In this document: piece by piece, positions 1-5,197 of the stretch
Position numbering within the stretch: position 1 is the stretch's first letter
How the letters are laid out: every line of letters starts with the position of its first letter
Assembly: GCA_031260865.1 (NCBI GenBank)
Contig: JAISKQ010000290.1
Span: forward strand, 1 to 5,197
Origin: Prevotella sp.
GTDB lineage: Bacteria; Bacteroidota; Bacteroidia; Bacteroidales; Dysgonomonadaceae
Length of the DNA stretch: 5,197 nt
Direction of reading: 5' to 3'
Position numbers and translations under genes: made by a program
The notes under the pieces: model-generated
What the model was told of the DNA's origin: nothing
What the model saw: only the letters and a program-made list of their open reading frames with translations
Databases searched by the model: none

Positions 1-383
1 AAAGCATTATTGGTGTAATAAACTAATTTGGGACGGTTTCCCGATATGGCGTCTTTGGTAAAATCTTCAGGAATCGTGAGTATGGCATAAATTTCCATCC
101 GCTCCATTTGATGCCTGGCATCTTTGAACGATAGGCTTTTATACTTGATGTCCGTCTTTTCGAAGGCGTCTAACTGACGGATAAGCGCGCGCGACGTCGT
201 TGTGTTGTCCAAATCGACCACGGCGATAGGTATGCGGGACGGCAATCCGCTGTTCATCATCCACATTAAAATAAACGTGGATAGAAAAAGCGCGACAAAT
301 ATACCCCAAATACATATTTTGGAGGACGCGACGCGAATCCATTCCCGTTTGAATATAGCCAATATGCCTGTCTCGGAATTCAT
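1..383 (-). CDS. ABC-2 type transporter permease, N-terminal part (cut by left edge)
   Basis: Inner-membrane permease of the ABC-2 family (YhhJ/YbhS-like), expected to form the membrane channel of an export pump. Only the first 127 codons are in the window; such proteins are usually about 370-400 residues. The translation starts MNSETGILAIFKREWIR, with the short amphipathic 'FKREW' lead-in typical of the family. One hydrophobic helix follows at about residues 23-44 (ICIWGIFVALFLSTFILMW). Then comes the start of the large extracytoplasmic domain, with the family signature IPIAVVDLDNTTTSRALIRQ and later YAILTIPEDFTK. The ATG at 383 is the only sensible start, because the in-frame stop of the upstream gene lies two codons before it. 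The 3-bp gap to the HlyD-type gene implies translational coupling in one operon. The substrate cannot be read from this fragment. The family call is confident, the precise subfamily less so. Confidence 0.9.
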   Translation of the reverse strand, partial: MNSETGILAIFKREWIRVASSKICIWGIFVALFLSTFILMWMMNSGLPSRIPIAVVDLDNTTTSRALIRQLDAFEKTDIKYKSLSFKDARHQMERMEIYAILTIPEDFTKDAISGNRPKLVYYTNNA

Positions 384-386
384 TTC

Positions 387-1379
387 CTATTCTTTTATAA
401 TCAGAGACATTCCGGGAAGCACATCTATTGATTTATCTTTGAAACGGGCTTTTACCTCAAAGGTCTTCCTATCGTATTGCCCGGTGGTTTTTGTCGCTTT
501 CCACGCGGCATACGAACCCAAATCCTTCACATAATACACCGTCATCTCCACGTCCTGATCCAAGGCAGGCACGTATGCTTTGAATGTTTTACCGATGTCT
601 TTATAGTTCTTCAAGCGGTCTTCCCGGATATTGAACGAACCCCATTTATCGTCTAATTTGGCTACATTCATTATCGGCGCGCCCGAGCCGACTAATTCTC
701 CTTCGTTCGGGAATTTCTCGGTTACTTTCCCGTCGATTGGAGAAATCAGATAGCTTTCGGAGATGTATGATGAAACTTCCGCCACCGCGCCTTTTGCTCT
801 GTCCAGCAATGCCATGGCAGCTTCTTTATCTTCTCTTTCCGCGCCGTTCATAGCCATGTTGTACTGCGATTTTGCCGCTTTTTCGGTTGCCACGGCGGCA
901 TTATATTGCGCTTCCGCTTCATCCCGTTTTTGGGCGGTCACAACCCCTTTGTCAAACAGGTTTTGCACACGGGTAAATGACTTTTGCATAATCTCCGTTC
1001 CTACCTTTGCTTTTTGCCACATTTCAAACGCGCCTTGTATCTGCTCTACGCGAGCGCCTTTTATCGCCTTCTGGTTCTGCGCGGCAGCGCCTTGTTCGGC
1101 CGCGCTTGCCTGAGCCAATTTAGCGTCGATATCGGGTATGCTCAAAATAGCCAACGTATCGCCTTTCTTTACATAACTGCCTTCCTCCACCTTGTATTCG
1201 GCAATGCGCCCGGGCACTTTGCTGGATATGCGTACTTCCGTGACGTCGGCTTCACCTTGTATGATGTTATCTTCCTGATTGAGGAAGAAGAAGCCATATA
1301 AAGCGACTATGATAATAACTGCCGCGAAGACCAGTATGGGAATCAGTTTAGAACCTGTTTTTTTATTTGCTGTATCCAT
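387..1379 (-). CDS. HlyD/EmrA-type membrane fusion protein (periplasmic adaptor)
   Basis: A 330-residue periplasmic adaptor that would link the inner-membrane permease to the TolC-type channel. The N-terminus is short and cytoplasmic with a single membrane anchor at about residues 12-33 (IPILVFAAVIIIVALYGFFF). There is no lipobox, so it is an anchored protein, not a lipoprotein. The first half of the biotinyl/lipoyl-like domain covers about 41-80 (VRISSKVPGRIAEYKVEEGS, then VKKGDTLAIL). An Ala/Glu/Lys/Gln-rich alpha-helical hairpin follows at about 84-205. The second lipoyl half is at about 210-243 (LISPIDGKVTEKFPNEGELV), and the rest is a beta-barrel domain with the usual late LPGM motif at 321-324. 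Length and domain order match YhiI/EmrA-like adaptors and look complete. The gene lies 21 bp after the TolC gene and 3 bp before the permease. No strong Shine-Dalgarno sequence precedes the ATG, as is usual in Bacteroidota. Cargo is unknown; drugs, bile compounds or lipids are all possible. Confidence 0.93.
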   Translation of the reverse strand: MDTANKKTGSKLIPILVFAAVIIIVALYGFFFLNQEDNIIQGEADVTEVRISSKVPGRIAEYKVEEGSYVKKGDTLAILSIPDIDAKLAQASAAEQGAAAQNQKAIKGARVEQIQGAFEMWQKAKVGTEIMQKSFTRVQNLFDKGVVTAQKRDEAEAQYNAAVATEKAAKSQYNMAMNGAEREDKEAAMALLDRAKGAVAEVSSYISESYLISPIDGKVTEKFPNEGELVGSGAPIMNVAKLDDKWGSFNIREDRLKNYKDIGKTFKAYVPALDQDVEMTVYYVKDLGSYAAWKATKTTGQYDRKTFEVKARFKDKSIDVLPGMSLIIKE

Positions 1380-1400
1380 ATTTCTATGTTGTATATATTG

Positions 1401-2795
1401 TTATTGTAATTTTCTACCCAAAGCTTTATCCAAATATATCCGGCACAAGATAATGTTTATCTGGGCGTCTATCAGTTCGGAATGAGCCGATAGCCATGCC
1501 GTGTGCGCCCCGATCACATCCGACGAAGATATTACGCCTTCTTCAAAACCGACATTAGCATAGCGAAGGTTTTCGTTTGCTTTCTCTGTGTTTTTTTGCG
1601 CCGCTACAAGCTGTTTATTCGCTTCGGTTAGTTTATAAGCCGATTGATTAACTTGCAGCTTAATTTTCTCCTTGGCGTCTTCCATTTCAAATTGCTTGAT
1701 ACGGGTCTCAGCCTTTGCCGCGTTTAGTTTAGCGGAGTTGGAGACAAAGTTTAGCGGTACTTTTAAGATTAGCCCTACGTTCCACATACCTCCGAACTTC
1801 TTCTCAAACCCGTCAAACAGATTTGGGTTTGTCCAGATATAGTTCGCAGAAAGAGCCACATTCGGCATAAAGTCCGCCAATGCTATTTTTTCTTTCTTTC
1901 CATAAATTTTAGTTGCTAATTGGAGGCTCTTTATTTCAGTCCTGTTGGCTATCGCTTCATCCACATTCGGTATGATGTCGGCGCTTTCACGAACAAGGAG
2001 GTTTGTAATATCTTCATCTTTCAATGTGATTTGATCGCTTATTTCCAATCCGCAGATTTGGGATAGAAGCATCTTGGCGAGGCTTAATCCGTTTTCCGCT
2101 TTGGTAAGGGTCATTTCGGCTTCATTTAGTTTCACATTTACGGATAATCGGTCGGCTTTGGTCGCTACCCCTTCTTCTTCCATCGCGGAAACATCCGAGT
2201 CTATTTTTTGCATGAGCTGTACATAAGACTCAGCCAGCTTTTTTTTGTTGGCGACGGACACCACCTGCCAATAAGCGTTATCTACCTCCACTATGACTTC
2301 TGTCATCTGCGTCTCTTTCATGGATTTAGCCAACTCTTGGGCATAAGACCGCAGATCGTTGTAGGCGACAATCTTACCACCCATAAATAAGGGTTGGGTC
2401 AAGGTAAAACCTCCTGCCCATATATTTTGGATGTCAACTTTACCCAAATCCCATACCTTGTTTCTGATGCTTTCGTCGATAGGGATACTGCTGCCTATTC
2501 CCGGTATTTCTATCGGGAGAGGGATGGACGCGGGAATAACAGACGACGGTATCAGATGCAAGTTCTTCTGATTGTGCAGATAGCCTCCAATAAAAGAGAA
2601 CTCAGGGAAAAACTTCGTCATGGCGTCCTTTTTCTCGTAATACGCTATCTTTTCCTGTTCGGATGCTATTTTGAGGGCTTTATTGTTTTCTATCGCCAAT
2701 TGCCTGCATTGTTCCAGACTCAAAAGCTGTTGAGCTGTTATCGTTGAAGCGGAAGCAAGTATAAAGAAAAGGATTATTCCACAGCCTTTTTTCAT
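1401..2795 (-). CDS. TolC-family outer-membrane efflux protein
   Basis: A 464-residue outer-membrane factor, expected to trimerise into a channel-tunnel that completes the export pump. The signal peptide is MKKGCGIILFFILASASTITA, with likely cleavage near residue 21. Cys5 lies before the hydrophobic core, so it is not a lipobox cysteine. The TolC double repeat is visible. The first helix begins LSLEQCRQLAIENNKALKIA. Beta strands fall at about 62-72 (FFPEFSFIGGY) and 128-138 (GGFTLTQPLF), with long helices over about 145-250. The second strand pair is at about 311-321 (PNVALSANYIW) and 338-349 (WNVGLILKVPLN). The last helices carry the family motif YANVGFEEGVISSSDVIGAH at about 412-431. The loop between the first two strands is long and rich in Pro and Ile (about 80-110). 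It is the first gene of the operon, before the adaptor and permease. Length is normal and there is no sign of damage. Confidence 0.94.
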   Translation of the reverse strand: MKKGCGIILFFILASASTITAQQLLSLEQCRQLAIENNKALKIASEQEKIAYYEKKDAMTKFFPEFSFIGGYLHNQKNLHLIPSSVIPASIPLPIEIPGIGSSIPIDESIRNKVWDLGKVDIQNIWAGGFTLTQPLFMGGKIVAYNDLRSYAQELAKSMKETQMTEVIVEVDNAYWQVVSVANKKKLAESYVQLMQKIDSDVSAMEEEGVATKADRLSVNVKLNEAEMTLTKAENGLSLAKMLLSQICGLEISDQITLKDEDITNLLVRESADIIPNVDEAIANRTEIKSLQLATKIYGKKEKIALADFMPNVALSANYIWTNPNLFDGFEKKFGGMWNVGLILKVPLNFVSNSAKLNAAKAETRIKQFEMEDAKEKIKLQVNQSAYKLTEANKQLVAAQKNTEKANENLRYANVGFEEGVISSSDVIGAHTAWLSAHSELIDAQINIILCRIYLDKALGRKLQ

Positions 2796-2835
2796 ATTAT
2801 CGTTAACTAATTTAATTGTTTATGCAACCATCATA

Positions 2836-2869
2836 CAAAAGTAGATAGTCTTTTTTATATATACACAAA
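2836..2869 (-). promoter_or_regulatory. Predicted Bacteroidota-type promoter for the tolC-hlyD-permease operon
   Basis: Read on the minus strand, TACTTTTG at 2843-2836 matches the Bacteroidota -7 consensus TAnnTTTG exactly. TTTG at 2869-2866 serves as the -33 element, with 22 bp between them, slightly longer than the usual 19-21. Transcription would start near 2829-2831, leaving a leader of about 35 nt before the ATG at 2795. This is a motif match only; start-site mapping would settle it. Confidence 0.55.
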
Positions 2870-2935
2870 GTAAGATTAAATTTCAGACATAATTTAACAA
2901 TTTATAAAATAAAAAGGTTCAAAAACGGAAGTAAG

Positions 2936-2982
2936 TAAACAGCTGTTAGTTTTTAGCGACTCGAAGCAATGACAACTGTTTA
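2936..2982. repeat. Inverted repeat with 11-bp arms in the divergent intergenic region
   Basis: The left arm TAAACAGCTGT (2936-2946) pairs with the right arm ACAACTGTTTA (2972-2982), with one mismatch in 11 positions and 25 bp between them. The left arm also overlaps a perfect 10-bp palindrome AACAGCTGTT (2938-2947). It lies more than 60 bp upstream of the predicted efflux promoter and more than 130 bp upstream of the other. It could be a two-site operator or a stem-loop in RNA, and chance is possible in AT-rich DNA. Confidence 0.45.
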
Positions 2983-3020
2983 TAGAAGTTGGTAAAGCGA
3001 TGTCATAGGTTACGTATGCC

Positions 3021-3039
3021 AAAATACCGCAGCTATTTT
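3021..3039. repeat. Distal AT-rich dyad (possible operator half of a pair)
   Basis: AAAATA (3021-3026) and TATTTT (3034-3039) are inverted repeats around CCGCAGC. The segment shares AAATA and CAGCTATTT with a stronger dyad 57 bp downstream, differing by a 3-bp insertion (CCG) between the two blocks. It is weak alone; the repetition is what makes it notable. Confidence 0.35.
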
Positions 3040-3077
3040 TACCCCTCATTGGTCTGCAACCTCAAGAAACTTTTGTT

Positions 3078-3099
3078 AAATAAATACAGCTATTTATTT
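3078..3099. promoter_or_regulatory. Proximal perfect AT-rich palindrome, candidate operator for the DUF5020/purine permease genes
   Basis: AAATAAATA (3078-3086) and TATTTATTT (3091-3099) are perfect 9-bp inverted repeats around CAGC. It sits just upstream of the predicted -7 element at 3116-3123 and covers the place where a -33 element would be. A protein bound here could therefore block or recruit RNA polymerase. It is followed by TTTTG and T-rich DNA, but the stem has no G-C pairs, so it is a poor terminator. Operator function is inferred from position and symmetry only. Confidence 0.4.
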
Positions 3100-3115
3100 G
3101 CTTTTGTTTTTTATA

Positions 3116-3123
3116 TATTTTTG
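3116..3123 (+). promoter_or_regulatory. Predicted -7 element for the DUF5020 gene
   Basis: TATTTTTG matches the Bacteroidota -7 consensus TAnnTTTG. No TTTG lies at the preferred 19-21 bp distance. The nearest, at 3097-3100, gives only a 15-bp spacer and touches the AT-rich palindrome. A start near 3130 would give a leader of about 22 nt. The poor -33 fits a promoter needing an activator, but it may simply be weak. Confidence 0.42.
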
Positions 3124-3151
3124 TATCTTAATTAATAAAATCAGTACAACA

Positions 3152-3880
3152 ATGCTAAAAAGAACAATTTTCACTTTAGTTTTATTAGTGTCTTCTTTTG
3201 CGGTATATTCCCAAAATCTACAATTGCATTTTGACCCGCGTCATGCCTTGCACGGGGATAAAATATCCGAAAAGAATTATTTCACAGCGACATTCGAGAT
3301 ATTCAAGCCTGACAAATGGGGTTCGACCTATATGTTTGTCGATTTGGATTTCAATCAGAGCAGAGGTAATATAGGAACGATGTATTTGGAAATATCCCGC
3401 GACCTGAAGTTGGGAAAAAGCCCAGTAATGGCCCATGTCGAATTTAACGGGGGAGTTGGTAATGCCAAAAATTTCGGATTCTCCATAGCCAACGCTTATC
3501 TGGTGGGACCCTCTTATTCCACGAATATAAAAGGTGTGAATTTGGGAACATATTTAGTCTATAAATACAATGCCTTTGAAAAAGTCAGCAATGACGTGCA
3601 ATGGACTGTAACGTGGGGAACTAATTTGTTTAACAACAAAGTAACGCTTTCGGGTTTCCTCGATTTATGGACTCAGAACAAAAACACAACGCATGGTGCA
3701 GGACCTAGCGGAAAACATTTCGTTTTGCTTACCGAACCTCAGTTCTGGTATAATGTTACGCCGAACTTATCTTTTGGTACGGAAATAGAAATTAGCAACA
3801 ATTTCATTAACGCTACAGATGGAAGTCATCTGAATGAGCCTTATATAAATCCGACTATCGCCGCTAAGTGGAACTTTTAA
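3152..3880 (+). CDS. DUF5020 family, Tsx-like outer-membrane beta-barrel protein
   Basis: A 242-residue secreted protein with signal peptide MLKRTIFTLVLLVSSFAVYS, likely cut near residue 20 before QNLQLHFD. The mature part is rich in aromatic residues and alternating polar/hydrophobic stretches: TYMFVDLDFNQ at 60-70, VNLGTYLVYKYN at 129-140, VQWTVTWGTNLF at 149-160, FGTEIEISNNF at 208-218. It ends in Phe (IAAKWNF), the usual last residue of an outer-membrane barrel. The sequence resembles the DUF5020 family of Bacteroidota, which is related to nucleoside-specific Tsx channels. The W-Y-F-rich strands and the downstream purine permease agree with a nucleoside or nucleobase entry role, but transport is inferred. 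The ATG at 3152 is preferred over an in-frame TTG at 3098, because it begins exactly at the signal peptide and the earlier start would precede the predicted promoter element. The gene is complete. Confidence 0.85.
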   Translation: MLKRTIFTLVLLVSSFAVYSQNLQLHFDPRHALHGDKISEKNYFTATFEIFKPDKWGSTYMFVDLDFNQSRGNIGTMYLEISRDLKLGKSPVMAHVEFNGGVGNAKNFGFSIANAYLVGPSYSTNIKGVNLGTYLVYKYNAFEKVSNDVQWTVTWGTNLFNNKVTLSGFLDLWTQNKNTTHGAGPSGKHFVLLTEPQFWYNVTPNLSFGTEIEISNNFINATDGSHLNEPYINPTIAAKWNF

Positions 3881-3956
3881 CAGTAAATAGTTTACTGGAA
3901 TTCAAGTTTACTACTTGAAACTCGTAACTGCCCGAAGGGCATAGTAACTTGTAACT
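3881..3956 (+). repeat. Cluster of three hairpins and GTAACT repeats between barrel and permease genes
   Basis: Directly after the stop codon come three inverted repeats in a row. The first is CAGTAAA (3881-3887) with TTTACTG (3891-3897), loop TAG. The second is TTCAAGT (3901-3907) with ACTTGAA (3913-3919), loop TTACT. The third is TGCCC (3929-3933) with GGGCA (3937-3941), loop GAA. GTAACT occurs three times, at 3924-3929, 3944-3949 and 3951-3956. No stem is followed by a U-tract, so a classical rho-independent terminator is unlikely. Roles in partial termination, RNA processing or 3'-end protection between two unequally expressed genes are possible. It might also be a copy of an intergenic repeat family. 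Confidence 0.6.
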
Positions 3957-3968
3957 AAAAGAACGAAA

Positions 3969-5197
3969 ATGAAAAATATATTAGAAAAATTCTTTAATCT
4001 GTCCGCGAATAATACCACTATCCGCAAAGAGCTTATAGCCGGGCTTATCACATTTCTTACGATGTCCTATGTTCTGATAGTGAATCCGGATATTTTATCA
4101 AAAACAGGAATGGATAAAGACGCCCTGTTCACAACCACCGCTTTAGCAACCATATTTGCCACTTTGTTGATGGCATTATGGGCTAAATTGCCGATAGCGC
4201 AAGCTCCGGGCATGGGTTTGAACAGTTTCTTCGCGTTTTCCGTGGTTCTGGGAATGGGATATTCTTGGCAAATGGCTTTAACAGCCGTATTCATCGAAGG
4301 AATTATATTTATCCTCCTCACATTCTTCAATGTGCGCGAGTTGATTGTAAAAAGTATTCCCAAAGTGTTGAAAGACGCCATACCCGTCGGAATCGGATTG
4401 TTTATCACCCTGATAGGGCTGAAAGGCGCGGGAATCGTTGTGGCAAATGAAAACACATTAATGTCTATCGGCGATTTTTCGCAGCATAGTGTATGGATAG
4501 CCTTCTTGGGATTGTTAGTGACAGGTGTATTATTTGTAAGAAATGTAAATGGTTCTATCCTGATAGGTATTATAGTAGCCACAGTATTCGGTGTTATCTT
4601 AGGGGACGTAAGGCTTCCCGACACATCGATTTTTAGTTTGCCGCCTTCTATCGCGCCTATATTCGCGAAATTTGAATGGGAAAATATACTTACACTCAAG
4701 ATGTTGATTGTTGTATTCACATTCTTGTTTGTAAACTTATTCGATACGGTAGGCACGCTTATCGGCGTGGTCTCTAAAGCCGGATTAGCCGATGAAAATG
4801 GAAACTTCCCCCAAATGAAAAAAGCCTTGTTTGCTGATGCTCTTGGCACAACAGTTGGTGCGGTATTAGGCACAAGCACCATTACATCATACGTCGAAAG
4901 CGCTTCGGGAGTGGCTTCGGGAGGCAGAACCGGACTAACGGCGGTAAGCACAGCTTTTATGTTTGCCTTGGCTTTATTCCTCGCACCATTGTTCCTGATG
5001 GTTCCAACGGCGGCTACAGCTCCTGCGTTGATTATTGTAGGGCTATTTATGATTTCGTCCGTGGCTAAAATAAATTTCAGCGATATGAGCGAAGGGCTTC
5101 CGGCTTTTCTGACCATTGTGTTTATGCCTTTCACATACAGCATAGCGGAAGGTATTGTCTTTGGTATGCTAAGTTTTGCCTTTATCAAAGTATGCTC
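3969..5197 (+). CDS. NCS2/AzgA-family purine (guanine/hypoxanthine-type) permease, cut by right edge
   Basis: An inner-membrane proton symporter for nucleobases, most like the AzgA/PbuG/PurP branch of NCS2. The first 409 codons are present; the family is usually about 430-450 residues, so only the C-terminal tail is missing. The start is MKNILEKFFNLSANNTTIRK, followed by a TM1 region with TFLTMSYVLIVNPDIL (N39, P40, D41). The TM3-type signature is QAPGMGLNSFFAFSVV from Q78. The TM8-type signature is FVNLFDTVGTLIGVVSKAGL, with D259. The TM10-type signature is GTSTITSYVESASGVASGGR, with E310 followed by TGL. These are the substrate and proton-site regions of the family; guanine/hypoxanthine rather than adenine is a guess. 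Asn256 stands where I recall family members often having Asp. The ATG at 3969 follows an A-rich leader (AAAAGAACGAAA) of Bacteroidota type. It lies 88 bp after the DUF5020 gene and has no clear promoter of its own, so cotranscription through the hairpin cluster is likely. Confidence 0.93.
   Translation, partial: MKNILEKFFNLSANNTTIRKELIAGLITFLTMSYVLIVNPDILSKTGMDKDALFTTTALATIFATLLMALWAKLPIAQAPGMGLNSFFAFSVVLGMGYSWQMALTAVFIEGIIFILLTFFNVRELIVKSIPKVLKDAIPVGIGLFITLIGLKGAGIVVANENTLMSIGDFSQHSVWIAFLGLLVTGVLFVRNVNGSILIGIIVATVFGVILGDVRLPDTSIFSLPPSIAPIFAKFEWENILTLKMLIVVFTFLFVNLFDTVGTLIGVVSKAGLADENGNFPQMKKALFADALGTTVGAVLGTSTITSYVESASGVASGGRTGLTAVSTAFMFALALFLAPLFLMVPTAATAPALIIVGLFMISSVAKINFSDMSEGLPAFLTIVFMPFTYSIAEGIVFGMLSFAFIKVC

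Larger units (their letters stand above)
2796..3151. other. Divergent intergenic region between efflux and purine-uptake operons
   Basis: About 356 bp without a convincing gene. The edges are AT-rich; the middle (about 2940-3065) is more balanced in composition. It holds promoter-like elements facing each way and three inverted repeats, listed separately. A short pairing AGGTT (3007-3011) with AACCT (3058-3062) could close a structured RNA if transcription began further upstream. I do not recognise a purine riboswitch core or any other known RNA family. There is no regulator gene next to the efflux operon, although TetR-type regulators often sit there. Confidence 0.7.

Noticed and set aside
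202..534. Plus-strand 110-codon open frame across the permease/adaptor junction
   Set aside because: It lies antisense to two family-supported coding frames and has no motif.
763..1301. Plus-strand open frames opposite the adaptor gene
   Set aside because: Their translations are Ala-, Ser- and Cys-rich shadows of the helical adaptor frame, with no domains or start signals.
2394..2747. Plus-strand 117-codon open frame opposite the TolC gene
   Set aside because: It lies wholly inside a well-supported TolC-family gene and its product resembles no known protein.
2894..3049. 51-codon minus-strand open frame in the divergent intergenic region
   Set aside because: It has no ribosome binding signal, an odd Cys- and Ser-rich composition and no family resemblance, and it runs through the inverted repeats.
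3098..3151. In-frame TTG at 3098 as an upstream start for the DUF5020 protein
   Set aside because: It would add 18 mostly hydrophobic residues before a normal signal peptide and would start upstream of the predicted -7 element. ATG 3152 fits better.
3881..3897. Rho-independent terminator after the DUF5020 gene
   Set aside because: The stem is short and AT-rich, and no run of T follows it. Read-through into the permease gene is more likely.
4067..5188. Long open frame (373 codons) on the minus strand opposite the purine permease
   Set aside because: The plus-strand frame has full NCS2/AzgA signatures. The minus-strand product is rich in Asn, Thr, Ile and Pro with no recognisable domain, as expected for the antisense of a hydrophobic membrane protein gene.

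Overview
The window looks like chromosomal DNA of a member of the Bacteroidota, probably Bacteroidales. Three things point there: the protein families (a DUF5020-type outer-membrane barrel, and a TolC/HlyD/ABC-2 efflux set of the form common in Bacteroides relatives), the A-rich leaders with no strong Shine-Dalgarno sequence, and promoter-like elements fitting the Bacteroidota TTTG / TAnnTTTG pattern. I cannot name a genus. All five genes encode cell-envelope transport proteins, in two divergent groups separated by about 350 bp of intergenic DNA.

Left group (minus strand, 2795 down to 1): a TolC-family outer-membrane factor, an HlyD-family membrane fusion protein and the start of an ABC-2 permease that runs off the left edge. 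The gaps are 21 bp and 3 bp, so this is one operon. Together the three would form an envelope-spanning export pump. No ATP-binding subunit gene lies between the fusion protein and the permease, where related enterobacterial operons carry one. Any ATPase must be further downstream or elsewhere.

Intergenic region (2796-3151): a good Bacteroidota-type promoter candidate faces the efflux operon and a weaker one faces the right-hand group. Between them are a long imperfect inverted repeat and two related AT-rich dyads sharing CAGCTATTT. The proximal dyad sits where a -33 region would be, so a regulator-binding role is plausible but unproven. I recognise no RNA family and no gene here.

Right group (plus strand, 3152 to 5197): a 242-residue DUF5020/Tsx-like outer-membrane protein, then a purine permease of the NCS2/AzgA (guanine/hypoxanthine) family cut by the right edge after 409 codons. 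The pairing suggests an uptake route for nucleosides or nucleobases, with a barrel in the outer membrane and a proton symporter in the inner membrane. The 88 bp between them hold three consecutive small hairpins and three GTAACT repeats, the most unusual non-coding structure in the window.

I see no mobile element, CRISPR array, rRNA or tRNA, and no clear evidence of a new multi-gene system. The points worth a second look are regulatory: the dyads, the hairpin cluster and the missing ATPase.
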